NCBI GenBank assembly: GCA_017390475.1
Contig: JAFPBO010000001.1
Span: forward strand, 1 to 64,000
From: Loktanella sp.
GTDB taxonomy: Bacteria > Pseudomonadota > Alphaproteobacteria > Rhodobacterales > Rhodobacteraceae
Direction: 5' to 3'
Length of the DNA stretch: 64,000 nucleotides
Below are positions 1 to 8,749 of the stretch, one piece after another. How positions within the stretch are numbered: position 1 is the stretch's first letter; the number at the start of each line of letters is the position of its first letter. Made by a program: the position numbers and the translations under genes. A model generated the notes under the pieces. That model did no database searches. It was not told the DNA's origin and saw nothing but the letters and a program-made list of their open reading frames with translations.

Positions 1-14
1 GCGCGCCTCGGCGG

Positions 15-917
15 TTATCTCGCCAGAGTGTCTGATCCGCCGCCAGGCAACACCGTTATATGGAGGGGGATGCGCCGCCTCGCAGATATCCAGCTTGGAG
101 CAGAGATTGGACAAGGTTCCACTTGTGGGTAATCGCAAGCCTCGCCGGAGGTGAACAGATTGCGCCGGAACGTGCTGCCCAGCCATGTCCCAAGCGCGAT
201 CTGCGCCAGCGCCATCACCAGCAACGGAAACGGCGGCAGTTCCACACCAAAGGCCGAGACCGCCGCCGAGACTGCCAGCGGCCCGAGGAAATAGGGATTT
301 GACAGTCGGAGAAAGCGGAACAGCAACGCGCCGGAAATGGCGAGTATGGCCAATCTTGCATGGCTTATCGCGAATGGTTCCGCGGCAAAGGCTTTCCCGG
401 TGTCCGGCATCCCGCCGATGAGATAGATCGACATCGGCACCAGCAGCACGATCATCGCGATCCTGATTGTCTGTGCCGCCACGACCGGGCCGGGCGGGAT
501 GCCCAGCCGTTCGGCGATCACCGCCGCCTCGACCGGGCTGGTCGGGAAGGTGCTGACAAAGGCCTGCGCCAGCCGCATATCGGTGGCCCGTGCGAGGATG
601 ATCGCGACCAGAGAAGCGATGATACCGCTGACCACCGCCAGCCCCACGATCAGCGGGGCAAGGTTCAGCAGCGATGCAAAGGCCGCCGGTGTGAAGGTCA
701 GTCCTACTTGCGCGGCGACGGTCATTTGGCCGAAAGGGCGCGTGCGCACTGGGACTTTGACCTTTGTCACGCCGCTGACATAGGCTGCAGCGCTCAGCAC
801 CAATGGTCCCAGCATCCATGGCAGCGGCAGGCCGGTCTGCGCGAAGACCCAGCCTGCCGCTGCCGCTGCCGCATAAAGCCCCACAAGAAATGCCGCGTCT
901 TTTGGTGTCGTTGGCAT
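15..917 (-). pseudogene. AbrB-family membrane protein with broken C-terminal half
   Basis: Hydrophobic protein of the AbrB duplication family (often annotated as AbrB or ammonia monooxygenase-like; putative permease). The first repeat, about residues 10-155, looks complete, with the segment PTSPVEAAVIAERLG where the family has its conserved Pro/Glu loop. The second repeat starts near residue 190 but is recognisable only to about residue 255 (ALGTWLGSTFRR). The last ~45 residues are hydrophilic and do not look like AbrB; they end in PGGGSDTLAR. Family members are usually about 350 aa with two full repeats, so this 300-aa frame is truncated or fused to foreign sequence. Its ATG directly follows the stop of the hydrolase remnant upstream, so the two were probably one operon. 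The first half is a confident family match; whether any function remains is doubtful. Confidence 0.6.
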
Positions 918-1316
918 TCAGTTTCCAGAATTGTGGATGAACGTGGTCAGCGCTGCGTCGAATGCTATGGAGCATTCGATATTCACCGAATGTCCACCCG
1001 GTAGATCGGTAATCGCGATCTGTGGATGTGTCTGCGCCAGCCAGTTACGATGCGGCTGAAACCGGCGTTCCAGGGTGCCGTTGATCAGCAGGCACGGCGG
1101 TTCCAACTGCCCCAGCCCCGCGCGCACGCTCAGGCGTGGCATCGCCTCTTGCTGCAACAAGGCGGCGGTTTCGGGTGTCACACGTGCGGCCTCTGCCACC
1201 AGCGTCGCGCGGATTTCAGCGGGAAAGCGGCGGGCATGGGCCGGGTGATAGGGCATCGCGCGCAGGGCTTTGGCACCGTCAGTGCGTAGGCGCTGGGCGA
1301 GGTCGGATTGCGCCAC
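918..1316 (-). pseudogene. C-terminal fragment of an alpha/beta hydrolase
   Basis: The frame carries only the C-terminal third of an alpha/beta-hydrolase: a helical cap-like stretch, then PPCLLINGTLERRFQPH (the strand that normally holds the catalytic Asp/Glu) and the terminal LPGGHSVNIE, whose His would be the catalytic one. The nucleophile Ser elbow and oxyanion region are absent. The only start is a GTG lying inside the end of the upstream pcaF remnant, so the fragment appears joined to pcaF by a deletion. Its stop abuts the ATG of the AbrB-like gene. It might be the remnant of an enol-lactonase, but the family alone is all that can be supported. Confidence 0.6.
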
Positions 1317-1957
1317 CCCTGCGCTGTGGAATGGTGACCAGCGTGATTTCGCGCGCGAGACGACCGTTCGTCATGGCGGCACCGGCTTTTTGTTGCGACC
1401 GCAGAGCAAAGGCATCCTGATCAGCACGCGAGATGTTGAAATCCTCGGCCACATTTTTCGGCCGTTTCGGGCATGGAATCGACGCCATATCGCACCCGCA
1501 TCGCCGGATTGACGAAACGCCAGCCGATGGTGGTGTCATGCACCTCCATGTTGCGGGAAAACGCTGTTTCGGCCTTGGGCATCACAAAGGGCGCGCGGCT
1601 CATGCTTTCGACGCCGCCCGCGATGATCAGATCAGCTTCGCCTGCCTTGATCGCGCGCGCCCCGGCGATCACCGCATCCATGCCGGACCCGCAGAGCCGG
1701 TTCATCGTTGTGCCCGGCACGGTTTCCGGCAGGCCTGCCAGCAGCAGCGACATCCGCGCGACATTGCGGTTATCCTCGCCCGCCTGATTGGCGCAGCCAA
1801 AGATCACCTCGTCCACCGCGGCCCAGTCCAGATCATGCCTTGCCATCAGCGCCCGTAGCGGCACCGCGCCCAGATCATCGGCACGGATGGCGGACAAGGC
1901 ACCGCCGAACCGGCCAATCGGGGTGCGGATATAGTCGCAGATGAAAACCTCGATCAT
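1306..1957 (-). pseudogene. pcaF: Truncated, frameshifted 3-oxoadipyl-CoA thiolase (pcaF)
   Basis: The first ~165 residues read as the thiolase PcaF, which cleaves 3-oxoadipyl-CoA in the beta-ketoadipate pathway. They include the N-terminal CDYIRTPIGRFGG and the nucleophile Cys89 in MNRLCGSGMDAV. After SMPETAE the frame breaks at a run of five A (plus-strand T run 1454-1458). The thiolase continues one frame over as NVAEDFNISRADQDAFALRS up to TIPQRRGGAI, then stops matching near 1306 and runs into the hydrolase fragment. About 40% of the gene, including the catalytic His and second Cys, is missing. ATG 1957 is chosen because AAGGA lies seven bases upstream. No pca or paa partner gene is nearby. 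It is a pseudogene by both frameshift and deletion. Confidence 0.85.
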
Positions 1958-2253
1958 GGAATGTCCTTTCGGGTGTGACATGCTGTGATGCGCGCCGGTC
2001 AGGCCCGTCAGTGCTGGGGTGAACCGTCCTTGGTCCTGATCGGAACAATAGGTCAGCGGCGCTGATTTTGATAGCTGCGCCTGCCCAACAAATGATCACA
2101 CATTGCCCAATGCCATCAGCTGGTTAGCGTGGAAAATCTGCCATGACGACATTGCGTTGGTGGCATTCTAATGCGGGCATTTTCCATAGTGATGGATGCC
2201 AAGCTCAGGTCAGGATGCCCGTTTGATACAGGCATTTACTGCGCGATACCCGA

Positions 2254-3057
2254 TCAATTCGCTTTGTCGGTAATTACCCGGGCGATCACTCGGCCTTGCG
2301 AGTCCAGTGTCAAGTGATGACGATCCGCCACGGACAGATCACGCCACAACCGGGCGGTGACAGGTGCCCCGGCATCGACATTGCCCAGATATACGACTTT
2401 GCGCGTCGTAAGTAACCGTTGCCCCTGTTCCGGCCAAAGCGCCCATTCCGCGCGGTCCGCCAAGGCCGGATAATTCGCGCAATAAAGCAGACCAGCGGCG
2501 TTGAACTCGGTCGTCGGGCATGGGGTCACATCGGTCGTCGCGGCGGGGGGCGTGGCCGCGGCCCCGCGATACAGGCTGGCGGCCTCTTCGGCAAAGCCAC
2601 CATCTGCCCCCGGTTCCATCGCGGCAATGTCCAGCACGCCGCAAGGCTGTGCGCGCCGGATCTGCGCATTGCCGCCCGCGCCATGGCGCACGAAGGCGGT
2701 GATCAGTGTCACCTCGGCAAAGGCCGCGCCGTCGATATCAAGGCCGTGGAACGATATCAACCGGGTGGCCGATAACCTGCGCAAGCGCGAGGTGATTGTC
2801 AGCACGGCACCGGGCCGCGCCAGTGCGGGGCGCATGATCTGCTCCGAAATCGCGCAGAACGCCGCATAGACCGGCGCACCGGTCGCATCATGAAACAGCG
2901 CCGCCTTTTGCCCCATCGCATCTGCGATCTGTTGCCAATGCACATCGCCCAGATGCCGCAGCAGCCAGCCTTCGGACAGACCGCGCCAGCCGCATTCCAC
3001 CATGCCCAGACGGCGTTGCGCGACCCTTTCGCCCTGTCCGATCCGCGCGTGTTTCAT
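2254..3057 (-). CDS. Pnap_2097-type LnmK-like hotdog protein, last gene of the Nit cluster
   Basis: 267 aa. The sequence resembles the Pnap_2097 family of presumed biosynthetic proteins, related to LnmK-type hotdog-fold acyltransferase/decarboxylases. Two halves can be seen: residues ~1-130 with WLLRHLGDVHW and an acyl-binding-like hotdog pattern, and ~185-265 with FNAAGLLYCANYPALAD followed by strands ending in RVIARVITDKAN. The gene overlaps the preceding flavoprotein by four bases (ATGA at 3057), so it is translationally coupled to the Nit cluster and is its distal gene. A role on an acyl-thioester or another intermediate made by the cluster is inference. The roughly 300 bases after its stop, up to the pcaF remnant, hold no recognisable gene or terminator. 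Confidence 0.65.
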   Translation of the reverse strand: MKHARIGQGERVAQRRLGMVECGWRGLSEGWLLRHLGDVHWQQIADAMGQKAALFHDATGAPVYAAFCAISEQIMRPALARPGAVLTITSRLRRLSATRLISFHGLDIDGAAFAEVTLITAFVRHGAGGNAQIRRAQPCGVLDIAAMEPGADGGFAEEAASLYRGAAATPPAATTDVTPCPTTEFNAAGLLYCANYPALADRAEWALWPEQGQRLLTTRKVVYLGNVDAGAPVTARLWRDLSVADRHHLTLDSQGRVIARVITDKAN

Positions 3058-4337
3058 TCGGCGGCCTGTCGTCCGATGCCCGCCTGTGCGGCGATCTGTT
3101 GCGCCAGATAGCGCGCATCGTCGTCAATCCCCAGAAACCGCCCCGACCCCCAGGTGTTCAGCCAGCCCAGCCCGATGAAATACACACCGGGGGCCTGCGT
3201 CACCCCGCGCCGATAGACCGGGCGGCCCTGCGCATCAAAGCAATCGGCCTCCAGCCAGCCATAATCCGGGCGGAACCCGATGGCCCAGATGATCGAAGTG
3301 ATCCCCAGTGCCGCGCAGTCGATTTCCGTCACTTCGGCCTCTGGCCGCCAGACTTTTTCAAACGGTGGTTCCACCGGTGCGTCGATCCCCTGCGCCTTGA
3401 TCCATGCATCAATCTGATCACGGATACCGCAATAGCTGCGGTCGGCATCATCCAGGTTCTTTTCCAGATCCGGCAGAAAACGCAGCTGCGTTCCCTCGGC
3501 CCCCGACATCGAACCGTAAAGCTGCACCCCCGCAACTGCGAATTTGCGCAGATCGATTTCCTTGCCGCCATCACGGCCCGACATGTAATGGTTGGTCTGC
3601 GTCAGCGCCTTGTGCGGGTCGGGATGCTGGTCAATCGTAATCGCATAATGCCCCATGTCATGCAGCCAGTCCGTCGCATCGCGCCCGCGATATTTACGCG
3701 GGCTGCGCGGCGCTGGCCCGACCGCCAGATGCACGGGGCGGCCTGCGCGGTGGAAATCTTCCATGATCTGCACGCCGGACTGGCCGGTGCCCACGATCAG
3801 TGTGCCGCCTTCAGGCAATTGCGCCGGGCGGCGGTAATCGACCGAATGCATCTGCACCACCTCTGGCGCAATCGCGCTGGCATAGGGCGGCACAATCGGC
3901 TGATCATAGCCGCCCGTTGCCACCACCACCTGCCCGGTGGTCCAGGTTCCCGCCGTGGTCTCCACCCGGTAGCCGCCATCGGCCAGCGGGGACACCCGCG
4001 TGACGGACACGCCTTCGCGCAGCGGCGGGTCAAAGCTGGCGCTGAATGCGTCCAGATAATCGACGATCTCATCGCGCAGCATGAATCCATCGGGGTCATC
4101 GCCCTGATACGGAAATTCCGGCAAGCGACATTGCCAGTTCGGCGTGACCAGACAGAAACTGTCCCACCGGTTTTCCCGCCAGGACTGAAACCGGCGGTGC
4201 CGTTCAAAGAGGATGTGATCAATCCCGTCCCGGTTCAGGTACCAACTGACCGATAGCCCGGCCTGCCCGCCGCCGATGATGATGACAGGGATATGCGGAA
4301 TGGCTGTATCAGGATCGGACATTGGCATGGCTTTCAT
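3054..4337 (-). CDS. nitH: MSMEG_0569-family flavin-dependent oxidoreductase (NitH)
   Basis: 427 aa, flavin-monooxygenase-like. An N-terminal Rossmann dinucleotide site is visible at VIIIGGGQAGLSVSWYLNRD (about residues 18-37), followed by the adenine-binding acidic end LFERHR. A second Rossmann motif, GTLIVGTGQSGVQIMEDF, lies near residue 180. The C-terminal IWAIGFRPDYGWLE resembles the ATG/GD motif of such enzymes. It matches the flavoprotein of the Nit1C cluster, whose exact reaction is unknown. The ATG at 4337 overlaps the stop of the small gene upstream; alternative in-frame ATGs lie at 4328 and 4322, and no Shine-Dalgarno sequence decides between them. Family assignment is strong, function is not. 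Confidence 0.88.
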   Translation of the reverse strand: MKAMPMSDPDTAIPHIPVIIIGGGQAGLSVSWYLNRDGIDHILFERHRRFQSWRENRWDSFCLVTPNWQCRLPEFPYQGDDPDGFMLRDEIVDYLDAFSASFDPPLREGVSVTRVSPLADGGYRVETTAGTWTTGQVVVATGGYDQPIVPPYASAIAPEVVQMHSVDYRRPAQLPEGGTLIVGTGQSGVQIMEDFHRAGRPVHLAVGPAPRSPRKYRGRDATDWLHDMGHYAITIDQHPDPHKALTQTNHYMSGRDGGKEIDLRKFAVAGVQLYGSMSGAEGTQLRFLPDLEKNLDDADRSYCGIRDQIDAWIKAQGIDAPVEPPFEKVWRPEAEVTEIDCAALGITSIIWAIGFRPDYGWLEADCFDAQGRPVYRRGVTQAPGVYFIGLGWLNTWGSGRFLGIDDDARYLAQQIAAQAGIGRQAAE

Positions 4338-4615
4338 TGCAGGGACAGGCAGATGACGGCTGCGTCATCCGGGGAATAGCGGCGCGCAGTGGCCTCGATC
4401 CGGGCGAGCTGGTCCATCGCACTGGAACAGGCAAAGCCGTATTTCGCCGCCACCCGGTCCGACGCCTCGATCAGCCCGGCACGGGCGCGCGCCAAAAAAT
4501 CGTCAAGCGGATAGCTTTGCCCCGCGCTCAGATGCTGGTGAATGATGGTCGAGGGCGAATAACACCGTTCTTCGGTGCCGTCGGGCCAGCGGATGTGAAA
4601 AATGACTTCAGGCAT
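4334..4615 (-). CDS. nitG: MSMEG_0570-family nitrogen starvation response protein (NitG)
   Basis: Small acidic protein of 93 aa beginning MPEVIFHIRWPDGTEERCYS, the signature of the MSMEG_0570 family found only in Nit1C-type clusters. A longer open frame extends upstream, but ATG 4615 fits the family start and overlaps the end of the AIR-synthase-like gene by eight bases. The middle has a conserved-looking SAGQSYPLDDFLARA segment and the C-terminus is helical. No catalytic motif is evident; an accessory or substrate-carrier role is only a guess. Placed between the AIR-synthase-like and flavoprotein genes, as in other members of the cluster. Confidence 0.85.
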   Translation of the reverse strand: MPEVIFHIRWPDGTEERCYSPSTIIHQHLSAGQSYPLDDFLARARAGLIEASDRVAAKYGFACSSAMDQLARIEATARRYSPDDAAVICLSLQ

Positions 4616-5597
4616 GATGCACCTCCCCGCGCACGGATTGCCCCGGACCCAGCGCCAGATAGGGCTGCGCCTGCCAGTCCCAGAACGTGGCGCGCGCATC
4701 ACCCTGCATCAGATCAATCGCTGATCCACCCGTCGCGCGGCCAATCACCGCCGCCGCTAGATCGCGGTCGGTAAAGCGGGCGCAGACCTCTGTCGCATCC
4801 GCCGCGGGCACCGAAAGCAGGAAACCATAGCTGGGAAAGGCCCGCATCCAGCGCACGGGGTCCGTTCCGGGTGGCATCGGCAGCCGGTCGAGATCAATCT
4901 CGAACCCGCAGCCAGAACATTCTGCCAGCATCAGGCTGGTCCCGGCAATGCCGCCCTGGCTGATATCCTTGCCGGCGCGCACCAGCCCGGCCTCGGCCAG
5001 TTCGGCCAGCAGCGCCAGATCCCCGCGCAGGCGGGGCGCGGGCGCATCGGCGGCAGCGAACCAATTGTCAAACCGGGGCCGCCAAGCACCGCGCAGGTCA
5101 ATGGCCGCGATCAGCATGTCACCGGGCTTTGCGGCAAAGCTGGAAATCAGCGCCTGCGCCCGGCCAGTCACCGCGACCGACAGGTTCAGCCCCGGCGCGT
5201 GCAAATTTGTATGCCCCCCGACAATCGGCACGCCATAGGCTTTTGACGCCGCAGACAAACCTTCCAGCACCGGGGCGGCGCTGGCCACATCGGGGGCCCA
5301 GATCATATCGGTTATCGCGGTGGCTGTCCCGCCCATGGCGGCGATATCCGACAGGTTCACCATCACGCCGCACCAGCCAGCAAACCACGGATCATCCGCA
5401 ACAAAGGCCGGAATGAACGCCTCGGCTGCGAACAGATCCCAGCCGCCTTGTGGCCGGGGCAGGGCGGCAGCATCATCGCCGGGTTGCCCTGTGCTGCTGG
5501 CCGTCAGGCCCAAGGCGCGGGTTGCCCCGGCGATATCGAGCTTGCCCAAGATGGACGGATGCGCCGCCAGTTCGGCGGCAATCGCGGCGACATTCAT
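4608..5597 (-). CDS. nitF: Sll0787-family AIR-synthase-like protein (NitF)
   Basis: 329 aa of the PurM/ThiL/SelD ATP-binding fold. The start MNVAAIAAELAAHPSILGK is chosen because ATG 5597 overlaps the stop of the acetyltransferase gene (ATGA); an upstream extension of 13 residues is unlikely. GDDAAALP near residue 40 is the acidic, Mg-ATP-binding motif of the fold. WCGVMVNLSDIAAMGGTA forms the dimer-core strand and KDISQGGIAGTSLML is the ligand-binding Gly loop. Members of this superfamily phosphorylate and activate amides or acids. The substrate in the Nit cluster is not known, but the gene sits exactly where expected after the acetyltransferase. Confidence 0.88.
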   Translation of the reverse strand: MNVAAIAAELAAHPSILGKLDIAGATRALGLTASSTGQPGDDAAALPRPQGGWDLFAAEAFIPAFVADDPWFAGWCGVMVNLSDIAAMGGTATAITDMIWAPDVASAAPVLEGLSAASKAYGVPIVGGHTNLHAPGLNLSVAVTGRAQALISSFAAKPGDMLIAAIDLRGAWRPRFDNWFAAADAPAPRLRGDLALLAELAEAGLVRAGKDISQGGIAGTSLMLAECSGCGFEIDLDRLPMPPGTDPVRWMRAFPSYGFLLSVPAADATEVCARFTDRDLAAAVIGRATGGSAIDLMQGDARATFWDWQAQPYLALGPGQSVRGEVHHA

Positions 5598-6148
5598 GTG
5601 CCCGCCTCCACCGGGCTGGGCGCGCTGATCTGCCAACCGGCAACCGGGTCATCAATCGGGGTGTAATGTTCCAGACCGGCCAGCATATGTACATGCGGAC
5701 GGCCATGCAGATCGATTTCTGCCGCGACCACCCAATGCAAGCGGCGGAACAGCACGGCGTTCTGTTTCTGCACATGGGCGTGGAATTCGACAGCACCGCG
5801 CGCCCGCGCCGTGCCAACCGCCAGTTTGATCAGCTCTGACCCCAGCTTGCCGACCCGGCGCCATTGCGGGGCCACGGCAAGGCGTGATCCCCACCAGATG
5901 CCGGGTGTCTCCTCGTGAATCCGCACTGTCCCGACCACCAGTGGACCGTTTGCGGTGTTCTCGGCGATCGCGACCAGAGGAATGGCCAGGTCGTCAATCG
6001 CGTCGCGGTCATGGCCTGCGAACAAAGCCTGTTCCTGCACGAAAACCTGCTTGCGCAAGGCACTTGCGCCTGCCTGCATCCATGGCGCGGATGCCTCACA
6101 GATGCGGAAGCTTTGCACAAATCCCGTCTGAGACGTCAGATGTGTCAT
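5594..6148 (-). CDS. nitE: MSMEG_0567/Sll0786-family N-acetyltransferase (NitE)
   Basis: 184 aa with a GNAT fold. RKQVFVQEQALFAGHDRDAID is the N-terminal substrate-side region, GPLVVGTVRIHEE the central strand, and WWGSRLAVAPQWRRVGKLGS holds the acetyl-CoA pyrophosphate loop (R/QxxGxG-like, relaxed to RVGKLG). The C-terminal FHAHVQKQNAVLFRRLHWV matches the family. ATG 6148 overlaps the radical SAM stop (ATGA). Homologues are induced by nitrogen starvation in cyanobacteria and mycobacteria. The acyl donor and acceptor are undefined; acetyl-CoA-dependent N-acylation is inferred from fold alone. Confidence 0.88.
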   Translation of the reverse strand: MTHLTSQTGFVQSFRICEASAPWMQAGASALRKQVFVQEQALFAGHDRDAIDDLAIPLVAIAENTANGPLVVGTVRIHEETPGIWWGSRLAVAPQWRRVGKLGSELIKLAVGTARARGAVEFHAHVQKQNAVLFRRLHWVVAAEIDLHGRPHVHMLAGLEHYTPIDDPVAGWQISAPSPVEAGT

Positions 6149-7248
6149 GCCACCCTCAGCTTTTCATAGGTGGACAGCGCGGAACACGCGCCGCATTTGC
6201 CGCAGCCGGCCTTGATGTCGCTGGCCTGCATGCCGCCTTCGACCGTCATCCGCGACAAGGGCGACAGGATCGTGGCCATGAAATCCGAACTCGGTGCAGG
6301 ATGGCTTTCCAGCGGCGTGCCCGATATCGGCACAAAGGGAACGACGAACGGGTAAACGCCCATCGCGACCAGCCGTTCGGACATCGCTAGTATGTCCTCT
6401 GCCGTATCGCCCAGACCGGCGAGAATATAGGTGGATACCTGACCGCGCCCGAACACCTTCACGGCCGCTTCAAAGCTGGCGAAATATTTCTCCAGCGGGA
6501 CAGACGCTTTACCCGGCATGATCCGTGCGCGCACCTCTGGGGTCACGGCTTCCAGATGCATGCCCAGCGTATCGACGCCCGCGTCAAACATGCGCTGATG
6601 CCAGATATCATCTTCCGGCGGTTCGCATTGTGCCTGGATTGGCAGGTCAACTGCGGCCTTGATCGCGCGGGCGCTATCGGCCAACACTTGGGCCCCCCGG
6701 TCAGACCCTTTCGGTGTGCCGGTGGTCAGCACCATATGTTTGATACCGTCAAGTTCTACCGCGGCCTTGGCCACCTCGGCCAGTTGCGCTGGGGTCTTGT
6801 GGGCAATGGTCCGCCCCGCGGCAAGGCTTTGCCCAATAGCGCAGAACTGGCAGGTTTTTTTGCGGCTTTCATAGCGGATACAGGTCTGCAAAACCGTGGT
6901 GGCCAGCACGTCACGGCCATGCAGCACGGCGATCTGGGAATAGGGGATGCCGTCAGCGGTGCGCAGATCATAAAACCTTGGCCGCCCCGGAAAGCGGATG
7001 CGCCCGACCTCTGCACCGTCACGCAACACGCGGGCTTCGCCCTTGGTGCCATCGGGCGCGTCGATCACATAGGGGCTCTGGAACGCGGGCGCGGTATGGA
7101 CCGGCACCATCACCGTCTGTCCCGCCAGTGTCATTGCCTTGTGATCAGATGGCCCGGCACCGCCCCGCCGGCTTTCATGCCCGGCAGAAGGATCTATCAG
7201 CCGCGCGCCCTTGGTCTGCAATTCGTTGATCAGGTCAGCATCAAGCAT
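6145..7248 (-). CDS. nitD: MSMEG_0568-family radical SAM protein (NitD)
   Basis: 367 aa from ATG 7248, chosen because GAGGA lies eight bases upstream; in-frame TTG and GTG codons further up are less likely. Cluster-binding cysteines are seen at C123, C133 and C136 ([20 protein letters not shown]), a C-X9-C-X2-C spacing unlike the classic CX3CX2C but in the right place before the TIM-barrel. [13 protein letters not shown] and QAQCEPPED look like barrel strands with SAM contacts, similar to the biotin-synthase/lipoyl-synthase type. The tail carries a second Cys triad C349-C352-C355 (GCGKCGAC), which could bind an auxiliary Fe-S cluster. It overlaps the nitrilase stop by eight bases. The reaction is unknown. 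Confidence 0.9.
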   Translation of the reverse strand: MLDADLINELQTKGARLIDPSAGHESRRGGAGPSDHKAMTLAGQTVMVPVHTAPAFQSPYVIDAPDGTKGEARVLRDGAEVGRIRFPGRPRFYDLRTADGIPYSQIAVLHGRDVLATTVLQTCIRYESRKKTCQFCAIGQSLAAGRTIAHKTPAQLAEVAKAAVELDGIKHMVLTTGTPKGSDRGAQVLADSARAIKAAVDLPIQAQCEPPEDDIWHQRMFDAGVDTLGMHLEAVTPEVRARIMPGKASVPLEKYFASFEAAVKVFGRGQVSTYILAGLGDTAEDILAMSERLVAMGVYPFVVPFVPISGTPLESHPAPSSDFMATILSPLSRMTVEGGMQASDIKAGCGKCGACSALSTYEKLRVA

Positions 7249-8212
7249 CACTTGGTTCCTCAATCATCAGGGGGTCTGTTGCGCTTATTTCACGCGGGGT
7301 CACGGCGCTGGTGTCGTGCAACAAGCGCAGCAGTTCGGGTCGCGCGTAGTGGCCGACGCTGTCCATCATCCGCTTGCGTTTGGTGATCAGCTTCATATCC
7401 AGATCAGCGATCAGAATGCCCTCGCCGCTGGTCAGGGGCGGGACGGCATGTTTGCCTTCGGGCGTGACGATGCAGGTCATGCAGCCATCGCGCAGGCCCT
7501 TTTGCAGTTTCGGGTCAAGATGAATGCTGGCGATCTGTTCTTCGGACAGCCAGCCAGTCGCATTGACGACAAAACAGCCCGCCTCCAGCGCGTGATGCCG
7601 CATCGTCACCTCGATCTGTTCGCCGAAGATCGGGCCAACCAGCGAACCGGGGAAATGCGCTGCGTGGATTTCCTCATGTTGGGCCATCAGCGCATAGCGG
7701 GCCAGCGGGTTGTAGTGTTCCCAACAGGCCAATGCGCCGACCCGGCCCACGGCGGTATCAACCACCTTCAACCCGGCACCGTCACCCTGACCCCAGACCA
7801 TGCGTTCGTGATAGGTTGGTGTGATCTTGCGGCGTTTCAGCACCAGGGACCCGTCAGCATCAAAGATCAGCTGCGTATTATACAGCGACCCGTGGTCGCG
7901 TTCATTCACACCCAGCACCACGACGACACCGCGCTTGCGCGCGGCCTCTGATACGGCACGGGTCTCGGGTGAGGGCACGGTGACGGCCTCATCATATAAT
8001 CGCAGATGCTCTGGCCCCTGCTGCACGGGGGGCAGTACAAAGCTGAAGTAAGGATAATAAGGTACGAAGGTTTCGGGAAAGACGATGAAATCCGCCCCCT
8101 TGTCCGCCGCATCGCCAATCGCGTTCAGCACCTTTTCCATCGTGCCGGCGCGCGAGGTCAGGTCTGGCGCGATCTGCACGGCGGCGGCGCGGATGACGGG
8201 CTTGGGGGACAT
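7241..8212 (-). CDS. nitC: Nit6803-type nitrilase (NitC)
   Basis: 323 aa carbon-nitrogen hydrolase. The catalytic triad is visible: E47 in [13 protein letters not shown]129 in [12 protein letters not shown] and C163 in [14 protein letters not shown]. Together they are diagnostic of true aliphatic/aromatic nitrilases rather than amidases. Length and sequence fit the Nit6803/Nit1C nitrilase, the core enzyme of clusters linked experimentally to growth on low cyanide as nitrogen source. The likely products are the carboxylic acid plus ammonia. Second gene of the cluster, 54 bases downstream of nitB and translationally coupled to nitD. The physiological substrate may be cyanide-derived, for example a cyanohydrin adduct; this is not shown by the sequence. 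Confidence 0.95.
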   Translation of the reverse strand: MSPKPVIRAAAVQIAPDLTSRAGTMEKVLNAIGDAADKGADFIVFPETFVPYYPYFSFVLPPVQQGPEHLRLYDEAVTVPSPETRAVSEAARKRGVVVVLGVNERDHGSLYNTQLIFDADGSLVLKRRKITPTYHERMVWGQGDGAGLKVVDTAVGRVGALACWEHYNPLARYALMAQHEEIHAAHFPGSLVGPIFGEQIEVTMRHHALEAGCFVVNATGWLSEEQIASIHLDPKLQKGLRDGCMTCIVTPEGKHAVPPLTSGEGILIADLDMKLITKRKRMMDSVGHYARPELLRLLHDTSAVTPREISATDPLMIEEPSDA

Positions 8213-8266
8213 TGTCTTCTCCTTGAAAAAGATATCAGCCCGCCGCGATGGACGGGCCGCACCGGA

Positions 8267-8749
8267 TCACACGGTCCAGGTGTCGATGATCACGGCATTG
8301 GCTTTCTTGTGCAGCAGGATGCAGTCCAGCACGTCCTGCGGCATGATCGGCGTGATGCCGGGGATCAGCGAAGGCTCGCCTGAACCGTAAAGCGCCTGCA
8401 AGGCGAAACGGCAGGCATAGACTTTGCCACCTTCGGCCATGAAGCGTTCCAGGTTCTTGTTGAAGTTCTGATGCCCCGGAAACGCCTCATCACCGATCTT
8501 GGGAAAACCGCGCTGCACACCCAGCAGAACGCCCGGACCATACAGCAGGATCGATGTTTCATAGCCTTTCTTGTTCAGGCGGATGGCGTTCAGTATGTTG
8601 ACCAGCCCGATCGATCCTTCAAACGCCATGGTGTGAAAGGTCACCAGCGCCTTTTCGCCCGGTTCGGCCTGCACGTCCTCAAATACTTTGTTTTCGTAGT
8701 CGACGAAGAAATCGCCGGGCTTGTGGGCTTCGGTGGTAACTGTGGGCAT
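8267..8749 (-). CDS. nitB: MSMEG_0572/Sll0783-family nitrogen starvation response protein (NitB)
   Basis: 160 aa, first gene of the Nit operon. The start ATG 8749 ([20 protein letters not shown]) is preceded by AGGAGAGG; the longer open frame upstream is rejected. The sequence [37 protein letters not shown] and [14 protein letters not shown] suggests a small alpha/beta DsrE-like fold with one cysteine near residue 115. Members of the family occur only in Nit1C clusters; sll0783 in Synechocystis is strongly induced by nitrogen starvation. No enzymatic motif is obvious. Regulation probably runs from the divergent promoter shared with the MocR gene. Confidence 0.88.
   Translation of the reverse strand: MPTVTTEAHKPGDFFVDYENKVFEDVQAEPGEKALVTFHTMAFEGSIGLVNILNAIRLNKKGYETSILLYGPGVLLGVQRGFPKIGDEAFPGHQNFNKNLERFMAEGGKVYACRFALQALYGSGEPSLIPGITPIMPQDVLDCILLHKKANAVIIDTWTV

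Noticed and set aside
1454-1458. pcaF frameshift as a programmed frameshift site
   Set aside because: The gene is also missing its C-terminal part, so decay (or a homopolymer sequencing slip plus deletion) explains it better.
3099-4256. 385-residue plus-strand frame opposite nitH
   Set aside because: Antisense shadow of a clear flavoprotein gene in GC-rich DNA; Arg/His/Pro-rich, no domain, no ribosome site.
6556-7951. Plus-strand frames of 276 and 246 residues across nitD and nitC
   Set aside because: They lie antisense to two strongly supported enzymes and show no family motifs.
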